Shown: piece by piece, positions 1-6,700 of the stretch | Layout: the number at the start of each line of letters is the position of its first letter | Position numbering within the stretch: the first letter of the stretch is position 1 | Assembly (NCBI GenBank): GCA_009885665.1 | Contig: VFKI01000098.1 | Coordinates: 1-9,877 of the forward strand | Reading direction: 5' to 3' | Source of the DNA: Gammaproteobacteria bacterium | GTDB lineage: Bacteria > Pseudomonadota > Gammaproteobacteria > DSM-16500 | Length of the DNA: 9,877 nt | Program-made: the position numbers and the translations under genes | Notes under the pieces: generated by a model | What the model was told of the DNA's origin: nothing | The model's input: only the letters and a program-made list of their open reading frames with translations | Databases searched by the model: none

Positions 1-70
<70 letters not shown>

Positions 71-81
71 GCTGAAAGATT

Positions 82-157
82 AGGTCAGTAGCTCAATTGG
101 CAGAGCGGCGGTCTCCAAAACCGCAGGTTGGGGGTTCGAGACCCTCCTGACCTGCCA
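82..157 (+). tRNA. trpT: tRNA-Trp, anticodon CCA
   Basis: Complete 76-nt cloverleaf. Acceptor strand AGGTCAG (82-88) pairs with CTGACCT (147-153), followed by discriminator G (154) and encoded CCA (155-157). The anticodon stem GCGGT (108-112) pairs with ACCGC (120-124) around the loop CTCCAAA (113-119), giving anticodon CCA at 115-117, which reads UGG tryptophan. G73 is the usual tRNA-Trp discriminator. It lies 11 bases after tRNA-Thr and 28 bases before secE, so all three are probably on one transcript and the tRNAs are cut out by processing. A tRNA-Trp directly upstream of secE is common in gammaproteobacteria. Confidence 0.97.
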
Positions 158-185
158 GAATTCGTTATCAGGATATTACAGAGAG

Positions 186-563
186 ATGACAGCCAAAGTG
201 GAAACGCAGCGCAATTGGGGTGAGTTGTTAAAGTGGGCGCTGGTTGCCGCTCTATTGGTGGGCGGGGTGGTCGCTGATCATTATTATATTACGCTGGCTT
301 GGCCGTTGCGCCTTGTCGGCTGGTTGTTTTTGTTAAGTGTAATAATAGCAATTGCGGCTATTACTTCGCAAGGGCGTGCTTTTTTTGGTTTTATGCGCGA
401 AGCGCGTATTGAATTACGTAAAGTCGTTTGGCCAACACGCCAAGAAACGCTGCAGATCACATTATCTGTGGCGGTAGTTGTGTTGGTGCTCGCAGTGTTT
501 TTGTGGGGATTGGATAGCGTATTGCTATGGTTAATGGGGTGGCTAACCGGGCAGCGTAGTTGA
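186..563 (+). CDS. secE: Protein translocase subunit SecE
   Basis: A 125-residue essential inner-membrane subunit of the SecYEG channel, where it clamps and stabilises SecY during protein export and membrane insertion. Three hydrophobic segments are visible at about residues 14-31, 38-60 and 90-118. This is the three-helix form seen in E. coli; many bacteria have only the last helix. The conserved cytoplasmic amphipathic segment and hinge before the last helix is ARIELRKVVWPTRQET (residues 73-88), the family signature, including the WP(T/S)R(Q/K)E core. The ATG at 186 is preceded by a purine stretch (AGAGAG, very close to the start) and by GGA at 171-173, so its Shine-Dalgarno site is weak. 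The gene lies between tRNA-Trp and nusG, its standard partner. No tuf gene precedes it here. Confidence 0.97.
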   Translation: MTAKVETQRNWGELLKWALVAALLVGGVVADHYYITLAWPLRLVGWLFLLSVIIAIAAITSQGRAFFGFMREARIELRKVVWPTRQETLQITLSVAVVVLVLAVFLWGLDSVLLWLMGWLTGQRS

Positions 564-630
564 TTGTAATTGTACGCTTCTTGATTTAGATTGCCGGCGC
601 TATTTTTTTGTAGTAACGGCTTAATTTTTT

Positions 631-636
631 GGGGAT
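631..636 (+). promoter_or_regulatory. Ribosome binding site that fixes the nusG start at GTG 644
   Basis: GGGGAT at 631-636 lies eight bases before GTG 644 and pairs acceptably with the 16S rRNA 3' end. The in-frame TTG at 629 overlaps the edge of this site and has only AT-rich sequence upstream, so it is unlikely to be the start. The GTG start also gives the usual NusG N-terminus, a short charged stretch leading into RWYVV. Confidence 0.7.
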
Positions 637-643
637 TCAAACT

Positions 644-1195
644 GTGACTGAAGAAATCAAAAAAAAGAAACGCTGGTATGTGGTGCACGCGTATTCGGGT
701 TTTGAAAGTCAAGTAATGAAGGCTATTCTTGAGCGTATTCAGCGTGCGAATTTGGTAGAGCGTTTTGGTGAAATTTTGGTGCCGACAGAAGAAGTTGTTG
801 AATTGCGCGGCGGCCAAAAGCGGAAGAGTGAGCGTAAATTTTTTCCTGGCTATGTGCTCGTGGAAATGGAAATGGATGAAGAAACTTGGCACTTGGTGCG
901 CTCTACGCCAAAAGTGTTGGGGTTTATTGGCGGCACGAGTGATAAGCCTGCGCCTATTACGCAGAAAGAAGCGGATACCATCTTGCGGCGTATGCAAGAT
1001 AGCAGTGAAAAACCAAAACCAAAAGTACTTTTTGAGGCGGGCGAAGTGGTGCGTGTTATTGAAGGCCCGTTTGCTGACTTTAATGGCGTAGTAGAAGAAG
1101 TGAATTACGAAAAGAGCCGCTTGCGTGTGGCTGTGTTGATTTTCGGAAGATCCACGCCGGTCGAATTGCAATTCGACCAAGTCGAAAAAGGTTAG
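644..1195 (+). CDS. nusG: Transcription termination/antitermination factor NusG
   Basis: A 183-residue cytoplasmic factor (E. coli 181) that binds the RNA polymerase clamp, suppresses pausing, and bridges to Rho or to ribosomal protein S10. The N-terminal NGN domain spans about residues 9-115. It opens with RWYVVHAYSGFE and contains the conserved block RGGQKRKSERKFFPGYV, then WHLVRSTPKVLGFIGG. A linker leads to the C-terminal KOW domain (about 130-165), with FEAGEVVRVIEGPFADFNG and a VEEVNYEKSRLRV strand. The start is taken at GTG 644 because of the GGGGAT site and family length; a TTG at 629 would add five residues without a ribosome site. It follows secE after 80 bases and precedes rplK, the standard arrangement. 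Nothing is missing or truncated. Confidence 0.97.
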   Translation: MTEEIKKKKRWYVVHAYSGFESQVMKAILERIQRANLVERFGEILVPTEEVVELRGGQKRKSERKFFPGYVLVEMEMDEETWHLVRSTPKVLGFIGGTSDKPAPITQKEADTILRRMQDSSEKPKPKVLFEAGEVVRVIEGPFADFNGVVEEVNYEKSRLRVAVLIFGRSTPVELQFDQVEKG

Positions 1196-1201
1196 CGCTG
1201 G

Positions 1202-1237
1202 ATTGCTGCGCCGCGTAAAAATCGCGGGGCGCGCAAT
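1202..1237 (+). promoter_or_regulatory. Long imperfect hairpin in the nusG-rplK spacer
   Basis: An outer stem ATTGC (1202-1206) pairs with GCAAT (1233-1237), then GCG (1208-1210) with CGC (1230-1232), then CCGCG (1211-1215) with CGCGG (1223-1227), around the 7-nt loop TAAAAAT. T1207 and G1228-G1229 are bulged. This gives 13 base pairs, mostly G-C, starting seven bases after the nusG stop. No U-run follows, so it is not a standard intrinsic terminator. It may be a processing or stabilising structure, or part of the rplK leader. Confidence 0.6.
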
Positions 1238-1246
1238 GATGTCAGA

Positions 1247-1274
1247 GGTAGGGGAGCTGAAAAGCGTTTGTACC
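1247..1274 (+). promoter_or_regulatory. Candidate L1 autoregulatory site in the rplK leader (tentative)
   Basis: GGTA (1247-1250) can pair with TACC (1271-1274). An inner GCT (1256-1258) pairs with AGC (1263-1265) around a GAAA tetraloop (1259-1262). The two short helices are separated by an asymmetric internal loop with a purine-rich GGGGA on the 5' side. This general layout, and the GGGAG strand, recall the L1-binding motif of 23S helix 77 and L11-operon leaders. The opposite strand (GTTTG) does not match the GAUGA-like sequence I would expect, so the call is weak. The rplK ribosome site AAGAGG (1282-1287) lies just downstream. Confidence 0.3.
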
Positions 1275-1293
1275 CATTATTAAGAGGTGCCAA

Positions 1294-1731
1294 ATGGCAA
1301 AGAAAGTTAAAGCAATGATCAAGCTGCAAGTGAAGGGCGCTGCAGCGAATCCAAGTCCGCCGGTCGGCCCTGCATTGGGTCAGCATGGTGTTAATATTAT
1401 GGAATTCTGCAAAGCGTTCAATGCGCAGACACAGACGCCGGATCGCGCTGGTAAGCCTTTGCCAGTTGAAATCACCGTTTTTGAAGATAGAAGCTTTACT
1501 TTTATCATTAAAACACCGCCTGCTTCTCATTTAATTAAAGAAGCTGTCGGTATCACCAGTGGCAGTGCGACGCCTAATACCAATAAGGTGGGTAAACTGA
1601 CTAAGAAACAGGTGGAAGAAATTGCTAAAGCCAAGATGCCAGATCTCAATGCAGCGAGTCTTGAGGCTGCGATGCGTTCGATTGCGGGGAGTGCGCGCAG
1701 TATGGGCATTGATGTTGAAGGGGGTGTTTAA
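1294..1731 (+). CDS. rplK: 50S ribosomal protein L11
   Basis: A 145-residue ribosomal protein (E. coli 142) that binds the GTPase-associated region of 23S rRNA at the base of the L7/L12 stalk. It takes part in factor binding and in RelA activation. The N-terminal domain carries the conserved proline-rich NPSPPVGPALGQHGVNIMEF (residues 19-38), whose prolines line the thiopeptide-antibiotic pocket. The C-terminal rRNA-binding domain spans about 70-141 (FIIKTPPAS..., SGSATPNTNKVGKLT, RSIAGSARSMGI). A strong ribosome site AAGAGG (1282-1287) precedes the ATG by six bases. Two bases separate its stop from the rplA start, so translation is probably coupled, in line with L1 regulating both genes through the rplK leader. 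The C-terminus (VEGGV) is a few residues longer than in E. coli. Confidence 0.98.
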   Translation: MAKKVKAMIKLQVKGAAANPSPPVGPALGQHGVNIMEFCKAFNAQTQTPDRAGKPLPVEITVFEDRSFTFIIKTPPASHLIKEAVGITSGSATPNTNKVGKLTKKQVEEIAKAKMPDLNAASLEAAMRSIAGSARSMGIDVEGGV

Positions 1732-1733
1732 TC

Positions 1734-2429
1734 ATGGCTGTTATTTCCAAGAAAAGAAAAGCGATTAATGCTAAAGCGATGCCAGGCAAAAGTTATGCGT
1801 TGAGTGATGCATTGGCATTATTAAAAGAAATGCCAGCGGCTAAGTTTCGTGAAAGCATTGATATAGCGGTTAACTTAGGGATTGATGCGCGTAAAACAGA
1901 CCAGGCAGTGCGTGGTTCTGTAGTGTTGCCTAAAGGTACCGGTCGAACGGTTCGTGTTGCTGTCTTCACCACCGCGTCTCATGTCGATGCCGCGCAAAAA
2001 GCGGGTGCTGACATAGTGGGTTTGGAAGATTTAGCTGAAAAAATCAAAGCGGGTGAAACCGGTTTTGATGTTGCCATTGCCACCCCAGATGCTATGCGTA
2101 TCGTGGGTCAGTTAGGTCAAGTGCTCGGCCCGCGTGGTCTCATGCCAAATCCAAAAGATGGTACCGTGACGAATGACTTAGCCGGCGCGATTGCCAATGC
2201 TAAGGCAGGTCAAGTGCGTTACCGTACTGACAAAGCCGGTGTGGTGCATTGCCCGGTGGGTAAGCTGGATTTTGAAATAGCGGATATTGTGCAAAATATT
2301 GAATCTGTTCTGAGTGCTTTAAAGAAAGGCAAGCCCGCTTCTGCGAAAGGGGTGTATTTTAAACGTGTGACCGTATCCAGTACGATGGGGCCCGGTTTAC
2401 AGGTTGATGTTTCAAGCGTATCAGTTTAA
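1734..2429 (+). CDS. rplA: 50S ribosomal protein L1
   Basis: A 231-residue protein (E. coli 234) forming the mobile L1 stalk that guides deacylated tRNA out of the E site. In E. coli it is also the translational repressor of the rplKA mRNA. Domain I is built from both termini: residues about 1-68 and 160-231, including KFRESIDIAVNLGIDARKTDQ, the nucleic-acid-binding segment, and the C-terminal TVSSTMGPGLQVD. Domain II (about 69-159) contains the family signature LGPRGLMPNPK (131-141) followed by DGTVT. The ATG lies two bases after the rplK stop, with GAAGGGGG (1717-1724) as ribosome site inside the end of rplK. It is followed by the 261-base rplJ leader. Confidence 0.98.
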   Translation: MAVISKKRKAINAKAMPGKSYALSDALALLKEMPAAKFRESIDIAVNLGIDARKTDQAVRGSVVLPKGTGRTVRVAVFTTASHVDAAQKAGADIVGLEDLAEKIKAGETGFDVAIATPDAMRIVGQLGQVLGPRGLMPNPKDGTVTNDLAGAIANAKAGQVRYRTDKAGVVHCPVGKLDFEIADIVQNIESVLSALKKGKPASAKGVYFKRVTVSSTMGPGLQVDVSSVSV

Positions 2430-2435
2430 TCAATG

Positions 2436-2454
2436 CTCAGCGCTCAGCGCTGAG
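2436..2454 (+). repeat. 7-bp perfect hairpin just after rplA
   Basis: CTCAGCG (2436-2442) pairs with CGCTGAG (2448-2454) around the 5-nt loop CTCAG. The arm and loop also read as a tandem repeat of CTCAGCG, so the hairpin can slide in register. It begins six bases after the rplA stop and has no following U-run, so it is more likely a 3'-end-stabilising or processing element than a terminator. Confidence 0.6.
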
Positions 2455-2481
2455 GGTTGTGCAAGACTTTGTGTGGGTACC

Positions 2482-2513
2482 TCACGACAGAGTTCCGGAC
2501 AATCTGTATGTGA
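2482..2513 (+). promoter_or_regulatory. Second hairpin of the rplA-rplJ spacer
   Basis: TCAC (2482-2485) pairs with GTGA (2510-2513), and ACAGA (2487-2491) with TCTGT (2503-2507), separated by a small G/AT internal loop. The apical loop is 11 nt and contains CCGG. It lies directly upstream of the L10-type structure and could be an upstream domain of the same leader. Function is inferred from position only. Confidence 0.4.
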
Positions 2514-2514
2514 C

Positions 2515-2690
2515 TACCCGTCAAAGACCGCAGATGCGAAAGCTTAATTGTCGTGTTGCCTTAGGGGAATGATGACGGTCTGCGCAGACGGTAAGGTGCG
2601 TATCCGAGGGATTGTTAGCAACCCTGAGGATGCGTGCCAGCCAAGGTAAACCATTGGTCAAGTAGACAATGTTATTGGAGGTACTACAAC
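2515..2690 (+). promoter_or_regulatory. L10 leader: predicted L10-(L12)n autoregulatory mRNA site
   Basis: CCGTC (2518-2522) pairs with GACGG (2587-2591). After an asymmetric internal loop AAAGAC / CA, CGCAGA (2529-2534) pairs with TCTGCG (2579-2584). As I recall it, the E. coli rplJ leader has the same arrangement: an outer CCGUC helix, an AAGACC kink-turn-like loop and an inner GCAG helix. This is the site where the L10-(L12) complex binds and represses translation. A second hairpin spans 2602-2631 (ATCC/GGAT, GGG/CCC, TTG/CAA with loop TTAG). A third spans 2652-2671 (CATT/AATG, GTC/GAC) and ends six bases before the GGAGGT ribosome site at 2677-2682. No convincing promoter was found in the spacer. 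Confidence 0.8.
2677..2682 (+). promoter_or_regulatory. Ribosome binding site that fixes the rplJ start at GTG 2691
   Basis: GGAGGT at 2677-2682 is a near-perfect Shine-Dalgarno sequence, eight bases before GTG 2691. An in-frame GTG at 2634 would add 19 residues unlike any L10 N-terminus, and these are encoded by the structured leader. A TTG follows directly at 2694 and is a less likely alternative. Confidence 0.85.
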
Positions 2691-3215
2691 GTGTTGAGAT
2701 TAGATGGGAAAAAATCGGTCGTCGCTGAAGTCGCGGCAGTCGCCCAACGCTCAACTTCTGTGGTTGCAGCACAATATAGTGGACTGACAGTTACCCAGTT
2801 GACAGAATTGCGTTCCAAGGTGCGTGAAGCGGGTGTTACTATGCGGGTTGTTCGCAATACACTGGCGCGTCGTGCTTTTGAGGGTACGTCTTTTGCCTGT
2901 ATGGATAAAGCGTTAGTTGGGCCGCTGGTGTTGGCATTTGCAGGAGATGAACCTGGTGCGGCAGCACGTGTTTTCAAAGAGTATGCCAAGAAATGGGAAA
3001 AGCTTGAAGTCAAAGCCTTGTCGATTGACGGCAAATTATTGGCGGCAGCTGATCTTGATCGTTTGGCTTCTTTGCCAACGCGTGATGAAGCGATTGCTCA
3101 ATTGATGTCGGTGATGTTAGCGCCGATCACCAAATTGGTGCGTACCATGGCTGAGCCGCATGCTAAATTGGTGCGGACGATCGCAGCCATTCGCGATCAA
3201 AAAGAAGCGAGTTAA
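2691..3215 (+). CDS. rplJ: 50S ribosomal protein L10
   Basis: A 174-residue protein (E. coli 165) that anchors L7/L12 dimers to the ribosomal stalk and, bound to them, represses its own mRNA through the leader. The N-terminal RNA- and L11-binding domain includes KKSVVAEVAAVAQ, TELRSKVREAGVTMRVVRNTLARRA and a GPLVLAFA strand. The C-terminal helix from about residue 129 (PTRDEAIAQLM) carries the L12-binding segments. It contains KLVRT twice, at residues 148-152 and 159-163, encoded by an 11-base direct repeat (AAATTGGTGCG at 3132 and 3165). From the PT motif to the end it is ten residues longer than E. coli L10, which suggests an extra L12-dimer site. The GTG start follows the GGAGGT site; the predicted N-terminus is (M)LRLDGKKS. 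Confidence 0.96.
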   Translation: MLRLDGKKSVVAEVAAVAQRSTSVVAAQYSGLTVTQLTELRSKVREAGVTMRVVRNTLARRAFEGTSFACMDKALVGPLVLAFAGDEPGAAARVFKEYAKKWEKLEVKALSIDGKLLAAADLDRLASLPTRDEAIAQLMSVMLAPITKLVRTMAEPHAKLVRTIAAIRDQKEAS

Positions 3216-3253
3216 TTTATTCTGTTTATATAGATTTTTGTGGAGTATGTATT

Positions 3254-3631
3254 ATGACAGCTACTGTCGGTAGAGAAGAAATTTTGCAGGCTATTTCTGC
3301 GATGAGCGTAATGGATGTGGTTGACTTGATCAAGTCGATGGAAGATAAGTTCGGTGTGTCAGCGGCTGCTGCCGTGGCTATTGCGGCGCCTGCTGCTGAT
3401 GCTGCTGCGGTGGAAGAGCAGACTGAATTCAATGTCGTCATGACCAAAACCGGTGAGAACAAGATCAATGTTATTAAGGCAATTCGCACCATCACCAGCT
3501 TGGGTTTGAAAGAAGCTAAAGATTTAGCTGAATCTTCTCCAGCGATTATTAAAGAAGGTGTGGATAAGGCAACTGCTGCTGATATTAAGAAGCAGTTAGA
3601 AGATGCCGGCGCAACGGTCGAAGTGAAGTAA
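3254..3631 (+). CDS. rplL: 50S ribosomal protein L7/L12
   Basis: A 125-residue acidic stalk protein (E. coli 121), present in several copies per ribosome, that recruits translational GTPases and stimulates GTP hydrolysis. The N-terminal dimerisation and L10-binding domain covers about residues 1-33. A flexible alanine-rich hinge covers about 35-55. The C-terminal domain (56-125) contains EFNVVMTKTGENKINVIKAIR and the factor-binding helix SLGLKEAKDLAE (82-93), and ends in TVEVK. The ATG has TGGAG (3241-3245) eight bases upstream. It lies 38 bases after rplJ and shares its leader control. It is followed by a terminator-like hairpin, consistent with the ribosomal genes being made in excess over rpoBC. 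Confidence 0.98.
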   Translation: MTATVGREEILQAISAMSVMDVVDLIKSMEDKFGVSAAAAVAIAAPAADAAAVEEQTEFNVVMTKTGENKINVIKAIRTITSLGLKEAKDLAESSPAIIKEGVDKATAADIKKQLEDAGATVEVK

Positions 3632-3641
3632 GTCAAACGTG

Positions 3642-3687
3642 TCAGTGTCGGTGGCGAATACTGCCGGCGCTGATTCTTATTTATTTT
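3642..3687 (+). terminator. Partial intrinsic terminator (attenuator) between rplL and rpoB
   Basis: A 13-bp stem starts eleven bases after the rplL stop. Positions 3642-3654 pair with 3661-3673, including four G-U pairs; the core is CGG/CCG, and the loop is CGAATA (3655-3660). It is followed directly by the U-rich tract TTCTTATTTATTTT (3674-3687). In E. coli a leaky terminator in this same spacer stops most transcripts so that rpoBC is made at a fraction of the rplJL level. The interrupted U-tract and wobble pairs fit partial and not full termination. Confidence 0.75.
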
Positions 3688-3689
3688 GT

Positions 3690-3776
3690 GTGATATATCG
3701 TTATTCTTTTTTTAGAATATAGCTTTAGACGGCTGTTTCTACGGAGCACCTGAATAGTTGAATAACGATATATCAC
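3690..3776 (+). promoter_or_regulatory. 17-bp perfect inverted repeat upstream of rpoB, probable RNase III processing site
   Basis: GTGATATATCGTTATTC (3690-3706) is perfectly complementary to 3760-3776 across a 53-nt loop. The RNA would form a long uninterrupted duplex ending 19 bases before the rpoB ATG. In E. coli the rplL-rpoB spacer contains an RNase III cleavage site in an extended stem, so this is the likely counterpart. Within the loop, 3702-3707 (TATTCT) can instead pair with 3714-3719 (AGAATA) around six T's, competing with the inner end of the long stem. The rpoB ribosome site AGGGGGT (3783-3789) lies outside the duplex and stays accessible. Confidence 0.7.
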
Positions 3777-3795
3777 TGCCGCAGGGGGTCCTTAC

Positions 3796-6700
3796 ATGGG
3801 TTCAGTCTATTCTTATACTGAAAAGAAACGCATACGCAAGGATTTTGGTAAGCACTCCGGGGCAATAGAAGCCCCGCCATTATTGCAATTGCAGATGGAA
3901 TCTTACCGTGCTTTCTTACAAGCTGACATACCAATGACGGCGCGTGAAAATGCTGGTTTGCATGCTGCGTTTGGCTCAGTTTTTCCCATCACCAGTTTTT
4001 CTGGGCATTCCGTATTGGAATATGTTGGTTATCGTTTAGGCGAGCCGGTATTTGACGTGCGTGAATGTCGCATGCGCGGTTTGACTTATGGTGCATCGCT
4101 GCGCGTACAAGTGCGGTTAGTGCATTATGATCGTGAAGCATCAGGCGATACGCGTGTTGTGAAAGATGTGCGTGAGCAAGAAGTTTATATGGGCGAAATG
4201 CCTTTGATGACTGAGCACGGTACATTTGTCATCAATGGGACTGAGCGCGTCATTGTGTCGCAGTTGCATCGCTCGCCGGGCGTATTTTTTGAGCATGATC
4301 GTGGTAAAACCCATTCATCTGGCAAGCTGTTATTTTCGGCGCGCGTGATTCCTTACCGTGGTTCGTGGCTGGATTTTGAATTCGATCCTAAAGATTGCGT
4401 TTATGTCCGTATCGATCGTCGTCGTAAATTACCGGCAACGATTTTGTTACGTGCACTGGAATATAGCGTCGAAGAAATTCTAGGTATTTTCTTTGAAAAT
4501 AACTTATTTCATATTCATGCGGGTGAATTTAATCTGGATTTAGTGCCAGAGCGTTTGCGTGGTGAAATTGCGCCATTTGAAATCAAGAAAGGCAGCAAAG
4601 TGATTGTTGAGGCGGGGCGTCGCATTACCGTGCGCCATATCGCACAAATGGAAAAAGTTGGGCTTGATAAGCTGGCTGTTCCCGCAGAGTATGTTGTCGG
4701 TAAAGTTTTAGCTAAAACATTGGTTAATTCTGAAACCGGTGAAATCATCGCCAATGCTAATGATATCATTTCGCCTGATATTCTTAAGGGAATCATCGCG
4801 GCAGGTATCACGCAATTTGAAACATTGTATGTCAATGAAATCGGCCACGGCGCTTACATGTCAGACACCTTGCGCGTCGATCCTACCAGTACGCCGCTGG
4901 AAGCGTTGGTTGAAATCTATCGTATGATGCGTCCGGGTGAACCACCGACCAAAGATGCGGCTGAAGTCTTGTTCCGTAATTTATTTTTCAGTGCTGATCG
5001 CTATGATCTATCTGAAGTCGGTCGGATGAAATTCAATCGTCGTGTTGGCCGTGAAGAAATTACCGGGCTGGGTGTATTGACGCGCGAAGATATTATCGCC
5101 GTATTAAAAACTTTAATTAGCATTCGTAATGGTAATGGCACGGTTGATGATATCGATCATTTAGGTAATCGTCGGGTACGTTGCGTCGGTGAAATGACTG
5201 AAAATCAATTCCGCGTGGGTTTGGTGCGTGTTGAACGTGCAGTCAAAGAACGTCTGACGATGGCAGAATCTGAAAACTTGATGCCGCAAGATTTAATTAA
5301 TGCGAAACCTGTTTCAGCTGCAATCAAAGAATTCTTTGGTTCCAGCCAATTATCGCAATTCATGGATCAAAATAATCCTCTGTCAGAAATAACGCATAAA
5401 CGTCGTGTTTCTGCATTGGGGCCGGGTGGTTTGACGCGTGAACGCGCTAGCTTTGAAGTACGTGACGTGCATCCAACCCATTATGGTCGTGTGTGCCCGA
5501 TTGAAACGCCTGAAGGTCCAAATATTGGTTTGATTAATTCGCTCGCTGTTTATGCGCGCACGAATCAATATGGCTTTTTAGAAACGCCTTATCGAAAAGT
5601 GAAAGAGGGTAAGGTGACCAATGAAGTGCAATACTTATCTGCCATTGAAGAAGGCGATTTTGTTATTGTGCAGGCGAATGCAACGCAAGATGATGGCTGT
5701 CATTTGATTGATGCGCTGGTGCAAGTACGTCATAAAGGTGAGTTTACCATGACGACACCGGATCAAGTGCAATATATGGATGTGTCACCCCGTCAGATTG
5801 TGTCGGTTGCTGCTGCGTTGATTCCTTTCTTGGAACATGACGATGCGAACCGTGCATTGATGGGTTCAAACATGCAACGCCAAGCTGTGCCGACATTGAA
5901 GACCGAAAAACCTTTAGTGGGTACGGGGATGGAAGGTGTGGTTGCGCGTGACTCGGGCGTGACGGTTGTCGCAAAACGTGATGGTATTGTGGATTATGTT
6001 GACGCCACACGTATCGTGGTACGTGTCGATGATAGTTATGCAGCGACAGACCAAGCGGGTGTGGATATTTATAATCTCACTAAATATACGCGTACCAACC
6101 AAGACACATGTATCAATCAACGTCCATTGGTACAAAAAGGCGATGCGATTCGCAAAGGGGATGTATTGGCCGATGGTCAATCTACCGATTTAGGTGAATT
6201 GGCGTTGGGACAAAACTTGTTAGTTGCCTTTATGCCGTGGAATGGTTACAACTTTGAAGATTCAATTTTGCTTTCCGAACGCGTGGTGCAGGAAGATCGT
6301 TTTACCAGTATTCATATTGAAGAATTAACCTGTACTTCACGTGACACCCGTTTGGGTGCGGAAGAGGTGACAGCAGATATTCCCAATATTGGTGAACATG
6401 CATTAGCGCGTTTAGATGAATGCGGTATTGTATATATTGGTGCGGAAGTCAGCTCGGGTGATATTTTAGTCGGTAAGATTACGCCAAAAGGCGAAACCCA
6501 ACTCACACCGGAAGAAAAATTATTGCGTGCTATTTTCGGTGAAAAAGCCTCCGATGTGAAAGATACCTCTTTGCGCGTGCCAACGGGTATGGAAGGGACT
6601 GTCATCGACGTACAGGTTTTCACCCGCGATGGTGTTGAAAAAGATGCGCGTGTATTGGAAATTGAGAAAAACGAATTAGCGCGTGTTTACCGCGATTTAT

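Noticed and set aside
564..592. Possible promoter (TTGTAA, 17-base spacer, TAGATT) before nusG
   Set aside because: Both boxes match only four of six consensus bases, which is common by chance in AT-rich spacers.
591..610. GCCGGC followed by seven T's between secE and nusG, as a terminator
   Set aside because: The palindrome leaves no room for a loop and no longer stem flanks it, so no stable hairpin forms before the T-run.
629..643. TTG 629 as the nusG start
   Set aside because: No ribosome site precedes it, it overlaps the GGGGAT site serving GTG 644, and it adds residues not found in NusG proteins.
284..1180. Long antisense open frame (298 codons) across secE and nusG
   Set aside because: It lies opposite two certain genes, its translation is low-complexity and rich in His, Asn and Phe as expected for the reverse strand of such genes, and it crosses the gene boundary without a ribosome site.
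2634..2690. GTG 2634 as the rplJ start
   Set aside because: It would encode 19 residues unlike L10 from within the structured leader; GGAGGT is correctly placed only for GTG 2691.
5335..5460. Rifampicin-resistance mutation in rpoB
   Set aside because: All key pocket residues (Q521, D524, H534, R537, S539, L541) are wild type. V538 for Ile and S552 for Gly are conservative or outside the main resistance positions.
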